The translations under genes and the position numbers were made by a program. Under the pieces are notes generated by a model. That model had not been told where the DNA came from. It searched no databases and worked only from the letters and a program-made list of their open reading frames with translations. This document shows, piece after piece, positions 1 through 6,136 of a DNA stretch of 7,402 nucleotides (position 1 is the first letter of the stretch; every line of letters starts with the position of its first letter). Source of the stretch: Hyphomicrobiales bacterium (GTDB lineage Bacteria; Pseudomonadota; Alphaproteobacteria; Rhizobiales; Xanthobacteraceae); assembly GCA_026400425.1 (NCBI GenBank), contig JAPLPC010000037.1:1-7402 (forward strand), in the 5' to 3' direction.

Positions 1-361
1 GAAGCCTGTTCGTGACGAAGATGCGGATCTTGTCGCCTTCTACGCACTCGATCGTCGGCCCCGGTGACTGACCGTTGTAGCCCCACAGATGCGCCTTCAT
101 GCCTTCGGCGAATTCGCGTTCGACCGGTTCGGCGACCAGATGAAATTCCTTCCAGTCGCCGTTCATCCGCCACGGCAATGTCCAGCCGTTCAAGGTGACG
201 ACTGGATTATAGTCGGGACCGCTCGACGGGTGCAGCGGCGGCTGCATCGTCGCCTTCTCCATGGTGGGCGCCTCGGGAATGTTAGCGGCGTGCACCCGGC
301 CGCCGACGACGACGGTACCGGCCAGGGCGGCAGTGTTTAGAAAGCCTCTACGGGAAAGCAT
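1..361 (-). CDS. Multicopper oxidase, CopA-like, N-terminal part (cut by window edge)
   Basis: The first 120 residues of a periplasmic multicopper oxidase are visible; the rest lies beyond the left edge. It starts at the ATG at 361-359, preceded by a GAAGGA ribosome site about 7 nt upstream. The N-terminus is a twin-arginine signal (MLSRRGFLNTAALAG, then a Val/Gly-rich hydrophobic run ending near VHA), so the protein is probably folded with its copper and exported by Tat. Residues about 92-120 (WGYNGQSPGPTIECVEGD, then IRIFVTNRL) are the typical first cupredoxin strands of the family. The copper-ligand HxH motifs lie beyond the window. Such enzymes oxidise Cu(I) to less toxic Cu(II) in the periplasm. 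It follows the TolC-family gene by 16 bp, so the two are probably co-transcribed. The family call is firm; the copper role rests mainly on context. Confidence 0.88.
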   Translation of the reverse strand, partial: MLSRRGFLNTAALAGTVVVGGRVHAANIPEAPTMEKATMQPPLHPSSGPDYNPVVTLNGWTLPWRMNGDWKEFHLVAEPVEREFAEGMKAHLWGYNGQSPGPTIECVEGDKIRIFVTNRL

Positions 362-377
362 GTTCAAGTCCTTCTAT

Positions 378-1829
378 TCAGCCGCCGGCTCTGGCGGTCT
401 TCGCGGTCCGGGTCTGCTGCGGTGCGTCCGATCGACCGCCGCCGTTGACGACGGTCTGCAGCTCTGATTGCGCCGTCCAGAAATCGCGCTTCGCCTCGAT
501 TGCGGCGCGCAGGGCGGCTATGCGCTGCCTGGCCTCCGTCAACAATGCGAACACGTCGTCCTGCATGCTGCTGAAGCGAAGCTGCATCTCGTTGGAGATG
601 ATCTCTCGCAGCGGAAGGACCTCGCGTTGATAGTGGCCCGCGATGTCGTACGCCGACCGATAGGTCTTGTAGGCGTCGCGCGCCTCCGAACGGACGTTCA
701 CCGCTCTTTCCGTCAAGAGGTTGAAGGCCTGATTGTAGGTCTCGACGGCTTGCCGGACTCGGACTTCTCCACCATCGAAGAGAGGGATCTGGAACTGGAG
801 ATCGACTCCGCGCTCCGTGGCGGCGCCGCCGGCATCGGACGTCTTCTTGTTGATCCCGGCAATATCCAGCAGTGTCACGAACCGGCTTGCCTCACTGAGC
901 TTCAGACTATTGGCGAGAGCGACCAGTTCGAGACGTGCGATCTGCAGGTCGACGCGACGCTCGACGGCATCGACCTCGATGCCGGGAAGCGGTTGTGGCC
1001 GACGTGGCAGCGCCGGAAGCTTCATCGGGATGCGGAATCCCAGGTCTCCGTCCCACAGTCCAGCAAGCCGGATCAGACGCTCGCGCGAACTCGCCGCCTC
1101 CTGCCGTACCAGTGCGAGCTCCGCCGTTATCTCGGCGTAAAAGACCTGTTCTCGCGCCTGGTCGAGCTTGTTCAACGCTCCGGTCCGACCGAGCTTCGAT
1201 GCGAGCTGGGCCGTGGATTCGGCCGTGGACTTGGCATCTGTGAGGAGTAGAACAAGCTCGTTGGCGGCGACCGCGCGGAAGTACGCGAGCCGCACATCGG
1301 CAGCCAGTCGGAGCGTTTCCTCCGCTGCCCGGAGCTGCGCCTGACGGAAACGCTGTCGCGCGATCTCGGAACGTACCGGAAGCGTTGCCAACGCAAGAAT
1401 GTCCGCCACGATCCTGCGTTCCAATTCGACAACCCCGGAGCCCGCGATGCGTGAAACGGAGAAGGTGGGATTCGGCGGCAGGCTTTCCGCCACCAGATCC
1501 GTTTCGGCAAGCGCCAGTTCGTTGTATGCCGCCTGAAGGCCGCGGTTGCTGAGCAGTGCTATCTGGACGGCGCTATCCACGGTGAGCGTTCGTCGTAGCA
1601 GGCCCTTGACGGCGCCGTCGGCGCGTACCGCGTCGTCCTGCGTCCTGATCGAGATGACGTCCTTCTTGATGGTCTCGCCGGCGACCCCGGCGACCACGCC
1701 CATACCGGCGTCCGGCGAAAAGGTGGCGCATCCGGAGAGGAGGAGCGAGGAGAACAGGACCGCCACCGCTGCGGGCTTGGAACCGCGGCGGGCGACGAAC
1801 GGACGGTGGGCGTGACGCGTGCTGGACAT
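378..1829 (-). CDS. TolC-family outer-membrane efflux lipoprotein
   Basis: This 483-residue protein has the length and architecture of an outer-membrane factor (TolC/CusC type), the trimeric exit duct of tripartite efflux pumps. Residues 1-33 form a lipoprotein signal with basic residues, a hydrophobic stretch and the lipobox LLLSGC, which makes Cys34 the likely lipidated residue. Two OEP repeats follow, at about 80-255 and 285-465. Both are long Ala/Leu/Glu/Arg-rich helices, and the FQIPLFDGG motif near the start of the second repeat's hairpin is characteristic. The ATG at 1829 has a good AGGAG site about 6 nt upstream; this site overlaps the stop codon of the lipoprotein gene (TAGGAG), suggesting translational coupling. 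It lies between the lipoprotein and multicopper oxidase genes. No RND pump or adaptor is in the window, so its partner is unknown. The copper link is inferred from neighbours. Confidence 0.9.
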   Translation of the reverse strand: MSSTRHAHRPFVARRGSKPAAVAVLFSSLLLSGCATFSPDAGMGVVAGVAGETIKKDVISIRTQDDAVRADGAVKGLLRRTLTVDSAVQIALLSNRGLQAAYNELALAETDLVAESLPPNPTFSVSRIAGSGVVELERRIVADILALATLPVRSEIARQRFRQAQLRAAEETLRLAADVRLAYFRAVAANELVLLLTDAKSTAESTAQLASKLGRTGALNKLDQAREQVFYAEITAELALVRQEAASSRERLIRLAGLWDGDLGFRIPMKLPALPRRPQPLPGIEVDAVERRVDLQIARLELVALANSLKLSEASRFVTLLDIAGINKKTSDAGGAATERGVDLQFQIPLFDGGEVRVRQAVETYNQAFNLLTERAVNVRSEARDAYKTYRSAYDIAGHYQREVLPLREIISNEMQLRFSSMQDDVFALLTEARQRIAALRAAIEAKRDFWTAQSELQTVVNGGGRSDAPQQTRTAKTARAGG

Positions 1830-1838
1830 GTCTCGCTC

Positions 1839-2132
1839 CTACCGGTCGGATTTCGGCGCCGGAGCGGCGCGGTCGTTCTGTTCGCGCCAAGGCGCCGGCG
1901 CCGCCGGCCGGAGGCTGCTGTAGGGAGCGACGGTCGAGCGGTAGCCTACCCCCGCTACCCTGGCCGAAGGATCGGCCGGGTCGGCGCCCACCAAGGGCAC
2001 TGTCGTCGGCAGACAGCCTCCTAGAGTGAGGGTGCCGAGGGATACGGCGGCGAGCATCGCCGGTCGTGAACGGAATACACCAGCGGCCACCGAGCGAACG
2101 GCGGCGAGCTTCGCCCCAAACTGCGTGAACAT
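1839..2132 (-). CDS. Small copper-cluster lipoprotein, uncharacterised
   Basis: A 97-residue predicted lipoprotein. Residues 1-39 are a long signal with K8, R13, R21 and R23, a hydrophobic run from about residue 26, and the lipobox LTLGGC, making Cys40 the lipidated residue. The mature part is only 58 residues and rich in Pro, Ala and Arg, with the segment VAGVGYRSTVAPYSSLRP followed by a Trp-Arg-Glu-Gln-Asn-Asp stretch. It has no Cys beyond the anchor and no Met/His cluster, so it is not an obvious copper binder. I chose the ATG at 2132 because AGGA lies about 8 nt upstream; the inner ATG (residue 26) has no such site and would leave no basic n-region. Its stop overlaps the ribosome site of the TolC-family gene, so the two are probably coupled. 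Function is unknown; I infer an envelope accessory role for the efflux or oxidase system. Confidence 0.78.
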   Translation of the reverse strand: MFTQFGAKLAAVRSVAAGVFRSRPAMLAAVSLGTLTLGGCLPTTVPLVGADPADPSARVAGVGYRSTVAPYSSLRPAAPAPWREQNDRAAPAPKSDR

Positions 2133-2674
2133 GTTCGTTTCCTGAAATGACGGTGGACAACAGGCGCGTCATCCCTCTGCAGGGCACGCACCGAGTCTAG
2201 GGGACGGTACTGCACGGCCGGCGCATTGTCGGCGGTGGCGCGATAGCTGGTCGCGATGCGGACCAAGGTCGGCATCGGAGGCATCGCGAAATCGACCAGC
2301 GAAGCAGGCATCGCCGTGACGCACATCAGGGCGCAGCATTGGCCGCTGGTGGTGTGAGGAGCCTTCTTCGCCGGCATGCCATCGCCGTCCATATCGTCGG
2401 ACATCGTCATCATGTCTGCCGCGTCGGACATCGACGCCGGCTGCGCGGAAGCATGGTCGTGCTGCTGCCCGTCGAGATGGGCGTGCATCGGCTGGACGGC
2501 TTCGTCGTGCATGTGCATCGAGCCGGACATGCCCTCCATGGTCAGGCAGTGGGCAGAGGCGTGTTCGCCCGGCAGGGCGTAGGACAGGGTCGGCGCCAGG
2601 ATGCAAAGCATATAGACGAGGGCGACGATCCACCCTGCCTTCAGCCTACGTTTCCTGGTGAGCCTGACGAGCAT
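2021..2674 (-). CDS. Met/His-rich secreted, putative copper-binding protein
   Basis: A 217-residue reading frame with a basic N-terminus (RLTRKRRLKAG), one hydrophobic signal or anchor segment (about 14-33) and a possible cleavage after SYA. Residues 38-107 hold 11 Met and 9 His, including MHMH at 53-56, MHAH at 63-66 and MMTM at 88-91. Cys43 and a CCALMC motif (C113, C114, C118) follow. This composition suits periplasmic Cu(I)/Cu(II) binding, but I recognise no named family with certainty; a distant DUF2946-like protein is possible. The start at 2674 has only a weak AAGG about 12 nt upstream. It lies 85 bp after csoR. The last 37 residues (181-217) are Arg/Ser/Pro-rich and overlap the lipoprotein gene by 112 bp, so the C-terminus may be a readthrough artefact of a frameshift near 2170-2220. 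The N-terminal two thirds are convincing; the true end is not. Confidence 0.7.
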   Translation of the reverse strand: MLVRLTRKRRLKAGWIVALVYMLCILAPTLSYALPGEHASAHCLTMEGMSGSMHMHDEAVQPMHAHLDGQQHDHASAQPASMSDAADMMTMSDDMDGDGMPAKKAPHTTSGQCCALMCVTAMPASLVDFAMPPMPTLVRIATSYRATADNAPAVQYRPLDSVRALQRDDAPVVHRHFRKRTCSRSLGRSSPPFARWPLVYSVHDRRCSPPYPSAPSL

Positions 2675-2759
2675 ACGGTTCAGATGCCTTCGGGTGTTCG
2701 CGTCGATCGGCGGAGCCTATCCGCGAAATTCCAGAACGCCAAGGCGAATTGCAAACGTG

Positions 2760-3035
2760 TCATCGTTCGGCCCTTCCGACGACGGCCATCAGTTCGGCGA
2801 TCTTCTGGCGCTGGTCGGCCTTGTCGCCGCTCGCGATGGCGTGCTCCACGCAATGAGAAACGTGGTCTTTGAGCACTTCTTCCTCCACGCGGCGCAGCGC
2901 GGCACGGACCGCGGAGATCTGCGTCACAACGTCGATGCAGTATCGGTCCTCTTCGACCATCTTCGACAGGCCACGGACCTGCCCCTCGATCCTTCCGAGG
3001 CGTTTCTTCACCGATGTCTTGATGTCGTCGCGCAT
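2760..3035 (-). CDS. csoR: CsoR-family Cu(I)-sensing repressor
   Basis: A 91-residue, all-helical regulator of the CsoR/RcnR/FrmR family (DUF156), with the hallmark KKRLGRIEGQVRGLSKMVEE near residues 10-29. The metal ligands match copper sensors: Cys33, His58 and Cys62 have the same 25- and 4-residue spacing as Cys36/His61/Cys65 of Mycobacterium tuberculosis CsoR, and Tyr32 precedes the Cys as it does there. RcnR-type Ni/Co sensors have His at the last position, and FrmR-type aldehyde sensors lack that Cys. In the family, apo-CsoR binds DNA and Cu(I) releases it. A 17-bp palindrome ends 9 nt before the ATG, indicating autorepression, and a matching palindrome precedes the ATPase gene. No good ribosome site sits at normal distance; the only candidate, AGGGG 12 nt upstream, is inside the palindrome. 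It is first in the leftward cluster. Confidence 0.93.
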   Translation of the reverse strand: MRDDIKTSVKKRLGRIEGQVRGLSKMVEEDRYCIDVVTQISAVRAALRRVEEEVLKDHVSHCVEHAIASGDKADQRQKIAELMAVVGRAER

Positions 3036-3044
3036 GCGGGAGAT

Positions 3045-3061
3045 GTACCCCTACTGGGTAC
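3045..3061. promoter_or_regulatory. CsoR operator before csoR
   Basis: GTACCC-CTACT-GGGTAC is a perfect 6-bp inverted repeat around a 5-bp centre. It ends 9 nt upstream of the csoR start and shares its core with the site at 3396-3412. GC-rich TACCC/GGGTA palindromes are typical of CsoR operators. A weak promoter on the minus strand (TTGCAA, 17 bp, TACATC) would place the operator in the spacer, where binding would block RNA polymerase. The palindrome is directly visible; CsoR binding is inferred from family knowledge and the adjacent csoR. Confidence 0.8.
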
Positions 3062-3395
3062 AGGTTGCAAGGGGGCGAAGCAACGGTACCGGACAGGTAT
3101 GAGCGATCTCCGGTCATCGGTCCGGATTCGGAACGCGCAGGTGTTGCCGGGCAAGGTTGTTGCCGTGCGGCAGGTCCGTCCGCGGCTGCCCCGCTTGGCT
3201 CCGGTGAGCGACAGGTTCGCGCGCCTGACTCCGCGGCGCTCAATCGGGTTTCCGGATGGAGAGGGGTTGTTCGCGCTGCGTCTCCGAGGTCCGCGACGGA
3301 CTCATTACGGCATCCCTTGTTTCATCCTCGCCTTGGACGTCGGCCGCGCACGCATTTCGACGAAGCATCTTGATATCCTAGCGCATTGGGCGCAT
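3062..3395. other. Intergenic stretch between the divergent arms; no gene recognised
   Basis: These 334 bases separate the two operators. Reading frames cross the region on both strands, but none has a ribosome site, a recognisable motif or plausible composition; they are low-complexity Arg/Pro/Ser shadows. A few short local palindromes occur near 3143-3172 (for example TTGCCGGGCAA and GCCGTGCGGC) without a T-run. The right end (from about 3370) probably holds the ATPase promoter. It is long for a simple divergent promoter, so it may hold a decayed gene or a leader, but I cannot support either. Confidence 0.5.
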
Positions 3396-3398
3396 ATA
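3370..3398 (+). promoter_or_regulatory. Possible promoter for the copper ATPase gene
   Basis: TTGATA at 3370-3375 matches 5 of 6 positions of a sigma-70 -35 box. After 17 bp comes CATATA (3393-3398), a weak -10; TATACC (3395-3400) is an alternative with a 19-bp spacer. The -10 region runs into the operator at 3396-3412, so a bound repressor would cover it. The arrangement makes sense, but the hexamers are weak and alphaproteobacterial promoters often differ from the E. coli consensus. Confidence 0.4.
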
Positions 3399-3412
3399 CC
3401 CCTACAGGGTAT
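3396..3412. promoter_or_regulatory. CsoR operator before the copper ATPase gene
   Basis: ATACCC-CTACA-GGGTAT is a perfect 6-bp inverted repeat around a 5-bp centre, 24 nt upstream of the ATPase ATG. It differs from the csoR-proximal site only at the outermost pair and one central base, giving the shared core TACCC-CTAC[T/A]-GGGTA. It overlaps the probable -10 element, consistent with repression relieved by Cu(I). Repressor identity is inferred from the adjacent csoR. Confidence 0.82.
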
Positions 3413-3425
3413 TAGTTCTTGACCT

Positions 3426-3436
3426 GGAGAAAGAAG
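3426..3436 (+). promoter_or_regulatory. Ribosome binding site fixing the ATPase start
   Basis: GGAGA at 3426-3430 sits 7 nt before the ATG at 3437. A TTG codon at 3419 is in frame and would add six residues, but the ribosome site lies inside that extension and nothing suitable precedes the TTG. The ATG is therefore the likely start. Confidence 0.75.
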
Positions 3437-6136
3437 ATGTCGGAGGCGAAAAAAGATGGTTCGGGTGGTTGCGGCTGTGGCTCCAGACCGCAGAGCGTAG
3501 CGACGAAGTCCGCTGCTTCCGCCTGCTGCGGCGGTGCGGCGCATGACGCGCCCGGGCACGCGTCGCACGGAAGCCAACGCAAGGACCACGCCGATACGGG
3601 CAAGGCGACCGATGCGGTCTGCGGAATGACCGTCGATCCGGACACGGCCAAGCACAGCTTCGACCATGGCGGACAGCGCTACCACTTCTGCTCCGCTGGC
3701 TGCCGCGCAAAGTTCGCAGCCTCACCCGACGCTTATTCGGCCAAGGCGGACACCGTGCAGGGAACCGGCGGCTGCTGCGGCGGAGCCGATCACGGCGGTC
3801 GCTCCCATGAAGGACATGTCCACGCTCATGACGAGGCAGCCGCCGGCACGATCGATCCCGTCTGCGGAATGACCGTCGATCCGGACACGACCCCGCACAA
3901 GTTCGCACTCGCCGGCGAGACCCATCATTTCTGCTCGGCCGACTGCCGCAGCAAGTTCGCCGCCGACCCGCAGCGATACCTGCAGAAGTCGAAGCCGGAC
4001 GCGCTTGCGGTTCCGGTGGCTGAGGGCACCATCTACACCTGTCCGATGCATCCGGAGATCCGACAGGTCGGCCCGGGAAGCTGTCCGATCTGCGGTATGG
4101 CGCTCGAGCCCGAACTGGTCGGCCTAGACGACCAGCCCAACCCGGAACTCGCGGACATGTCGCGCCGGTTCTGGATCGGCATAGCATTGGCAGCGCCGGC
4201 CGTCGTTCTGGAGATGGGTGGCCACCTCGTCGGCGGACATGGTCTCGTCGAGCCGTCGCTATCGAACTGGATCCAGTTCTTCTTCGCCACGCCGGTCGTG
4301 CTGTGGGCAGGCTGGCCGTTTTTCGTCCGCGGCTGGCAATCGCTCGTCACCCGCAACCTGAACATGTTCACGCTCGTCGCGATGGGCACGGGCGTGGCCT
4401 ATGCCTATAGCGTGGTCGCGACGGCGGCGCCGGGGGTCTTCCCGCCCGCGTTCCGCGGCCATGGCGGCGCCGTGGCCGTCTACTTTGAGGCAGCCGCCGT
4501 CATCACCGTCCTCGTCCTGCTCGGGCAGGTGCTCGAACTGCGGGCCCGCGAGGCGACGTCGGGCGCCATCAAGGCGCTGCTCGATCTCACTCCCAAGACC
4601 GCGCGGCTGGTGGACGATACGGGCGAGGACCACGAAGTGGCGCTGGACAGCCTGAACGTCGGTGACAGGCTTCGCGTTCGCCCCGGCGAGAAGGTGCCGG
4701 TGGACGGCGTCATGACCGAGGGTCGCTCTTCGCTCGACGAATCGTTGGTGACAGGCGAGTCCATGCCGGTCACCAAGGAGGTCGGCGCGAAGGTCATCGC
4801 CGGGACGCTCAACCAATCCGGCGGCTTCGTCATGCAGGCCGAAAAGGTCGGCCGCGACACCCTGCTTGCCCAGATCGTGCAGATGGTCGCCCAGGCGCAG
4901 CGGTCCCGCGCGCCGATCCAGCGATTGGCGGACCAGGTTGCCGGGTGGTTTGTGCCGGCCGTCATCGTAGTGGCCGTCGCGGCCTTCGCCGCCTGGGCCT
5001 GGTTCGGCCCAGAGCCGCGCCTTGCCTATGGCCTCGTCGCGGCGGTGAGCGTGCTGATCATCGCCTGTCCGTGCGCGCTCGGTCTCGCAACGCCGATGTC
5101 GATCATGGTCGGGGTCGGTCGCGGCGCGCAGGCTGGCGTGCTGATCAAGAACGCAGAAGCCCTGGAGCGCATGGAGAAGGTCGACACGCTGGTCGTCGAC
5201 AAGACCGGAACGCTCACAGAGGGGAAGCCGAAGGTCGTTTCCATCATTCCCGCACCGGGCTTCGACGAAAGCGAGGTGCTCAGGCTCGCAGCCAGCGTCG
5301 AGCGGTCGAGCGAGCATCCGCTGGCCGACGCCATCGTTCGCGCGGCGAAGGAGCGGAGCATCGACCTCGCGCCTGTCGCGGATTTCGATTCCCCGACCGG
5401 CAAGGGCGTGACAGGCAGGATCGACGGCAAGGTTGTACTTCTCGGAAACGCCAGGTTCATGAACGCATCCGGCGTCGAGACTATGTCGCTGGAAAAGCAG
5501 GCGGAGGCGCTGCGCGGACAAGGTGCGACGGTCGTGAACATCTCGGCCGACGGCGTCCTAGCCGGCATACTCGCGATCGCGGACCCGGTAAAGGCAACGA
5601 CCCCGGACGCATTGAAGGCGCTGGCGGCCGAAGGCATCCGCGTCATCATGCTGACCGGGGACAACCGGACGACGGCGAATGCGGTCGCGAAACGTCTCGC
5701 AATTTCCGAGGTCGAGGCGGAGGTCCTGCCGGATGAGAAGAGCGCCGTCGTGATCAGATTGCAGAAGGCCGGTCGGATCGTTGCGATGGCCGGGGACGGT
5801 GTCAACGACGCCCCTGCTCTAGCCGCCGCTGACGTGGGTATCGCAATGGGGACCGGAACGGACGTGGCCATGGAAAGCGCCGGCGTCACGTTGCTGAAAG
5901 GAGATCTCGGCGGCATCGTACGTGCGCGCCGGCTTTCGGAAGCGACGATGAGCAACATCCGCCAGAATCTGTTCTTCGCTTTCATTTATAACGCGGCGGG
6001 GGTCCCTATCGCCGCCGGCGTCCTTTATCCGACGTTCGGCCTGCTGCTGTCGCCGATCATCGCGGCGGCGGCTATGGCGCTGTCGTCGGTGACCGTCGTC
6101 GGCAACGCGCTTCGCCTGCGTGCGAGCAAGCTTTAA
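3437..6136 (+). CDS. copA: Cu(I)/Ag(I)-exporting P1B-type ATPase with double YHS N-terminus
   Basis: An 899-residue P-type ATPase that would pump Cu(I), possibly Ag(I), from the cytoplasm to the periplasm using ATP. The N-terminal ~230 residues are metal-binding: a GCGCG start, CCGGAAH (from ~30) and a YHS domain (~60-100; Cys62, Cys85, Cys89), CCGGADH (from ~113) and a second YHS domain (~140-182; Cys143, Cys166, Cys170), then a heavy-metal-binding domain (YTCPMHPEI at ~200, CPICGM at 216-221). No GMxCxxC HMA domain is present. The catalytic core is intact: TGES 439-442, CPC 544-546, DKTGT from 588, SEHP 625-628, TGD 740-742, GDGVND 786-791. The Cu-type (P1B-1) signatures are present: Tyr851-Asn852 with Pro857 in TM7, and MALSS (880-884) with Asn890 in TM8. 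About eight membrane segments fit the family. The gene stands alone behind a CsoR-type operator and ends tail-to-tail with an ATPase remnant. Confidence 0.95.
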   Translation: MSEAKKDGSGGCGCGSRPQSVATKSAASACCGGAAHDAPGHASHGSQRKDHADTGKATDAVCGMTVDPDTAKHSFDHGGQRYHFCSAGCRAKFAASPDAYSAKADTVQGTGGCCGGADHGGRSHEGHVHAHDEAAAGTIDPVCGMTVDPDTTPHKFALAGETHHFCSADCRSKFAADPQRYLQKSKPDALAVPVAEGTIYTCPMHPEIRQVGPGSCPICGMALEPELVGLDDQPNPELADMSRRFWIGIALAAPAVVLEMGGHLVGGHGLVEPSLSNWIQFFFATPVVLWAGWPFFVRGWQSLVTRNLNMFTLVAMGTGVAYAYSVVATAAPGVFPPAFRGHGGAVAVYFEAAAVITVLVLLGQVLELRAREATSGAIKALLDLTPKTARLVDDTGEDHEVALDSLNVGDRLRVRPGEKVPVDGVMTEGRSSLDESLVTGESMPVTKEVGAKVIAGTLNQSGGFVMQAEKVGRDTLLAQIVQMVAQAQRSRAPIQRLADQVAGWFVPAVIVVAVAAFAAWAWFGPEPRLAYGLVAAVSVLIIACPCALGLATPMSIMVGVGRGAQAGVLIKNAEALERMEKVDTLVVDKTGTLTEGKPKVVSIIPAPGFDESEVLRLAASVERSSEHPLADAIVRAAKERSIDLAPVADFDSPTGKGVTGRIDGKVVLLGNARFMNASGVETMSLEKQAEALRGQGATVVNISADGVLAGILAIADPVKATTPDALKALAAEGIRVIMLTGDNRTTANAVAKRLAISEVEAEVLPDEKSAVVIRLQKAGRIVAMAGDGVNDAPALAAADVGIAMGTGTDVAMESAGVTLLKGDLGGIVRARRLSEATMSNIRQNLFFAFIYNAAGVPIAAGVLYPTFGLLLSPIIAAAAMALSSVTVVGNALRLRASKL
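3617..3646 (+). repeat. 30-bp exact direct repeat, copy 1 (first YHS domain)
   Basis: This stretch encodes VCGMTVDPDT-type residues of the first YHS domain and is identical, base for base, to 3860-3889 in the second domain, 243 bp (81 codons) downstream and in frame. Flanking parts of the two domains are clearly similar in protein but diverged in DNA. A shorter shared block (CTGCTGCGGCGG at 3523-3534 and 3772-3783, 83 codons apart) precedes each domain, so the duplicated unit is Cys-Cys linker plus YHS. Confidence 0.9.
3860..3889 (+). repeat. 30-bp exact direct repeat, copy 2 (second YHS domain)
   Basis: This is the second copy of the 30-bp block at 3617-3646. All synonymous positions agree, which for two diverged domains suggests recent duplication, gene conversion, or strong shared codon bias. 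Because the copies are in frame, recombination between them would delete one Cys-Cys/YHS module without breaking the gene. Confidence 0.9.

Noticed and set aside
468..1250. 260-aa plus-strand open frame
   Set aside because: It is antisense to the TolC-family gene, which has OEP repeats, a lipobox and a good ribosome site; the plus frame has none.
1573..2187. 204-aa minus-strand frame across the lipoprotein and TolC-family start
   Set aside because: It is out of frame with both well-supported genes and is an Arg/Gly-rich shadow.
3143..3172. Clustered small palindromes as a possible repeat array or CRISPR-like element
   Set aside because: The stems are only 4-5 bp, with no regular spacing or repeated unit; this is expected by chance in GC-rich DNA.
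2658..3422. 254-aa plus-strand frame across csoR and the intergenic region
   Set aside because: It runs antisense through csoR, crosses both operators, and has no motif or ribosome site.
3419..3436. TTG start six codons upstream for the copper ATPase
   Set aside because: No ribosome site precedes it, and GGAGA lies between it and the well-spaced ATG at 3437.
3402..4187. 261-aa minus-strand frame over the ATPase N-terminus
   Set aside because: It is Arg/Ser-rich with repeats only because it is the complement of the duplicated YHS modules.
4259..5521. 420-aa minus-strand open frame inside the copper ATPase
   Set aside because: It is fully antisense to the conserved catalytic core, is Arg/His/Asp-rich without motifs, and is explained by codon bias in GC-rich DNA.
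5026..5985. 319-aa minus-strand open frame inside the copper ATPase
   Set aside because: It is a Ser/Ala/Thr/Pro-rich antisense shadow of the P- and N-domain coding region, with no recognisable domain.
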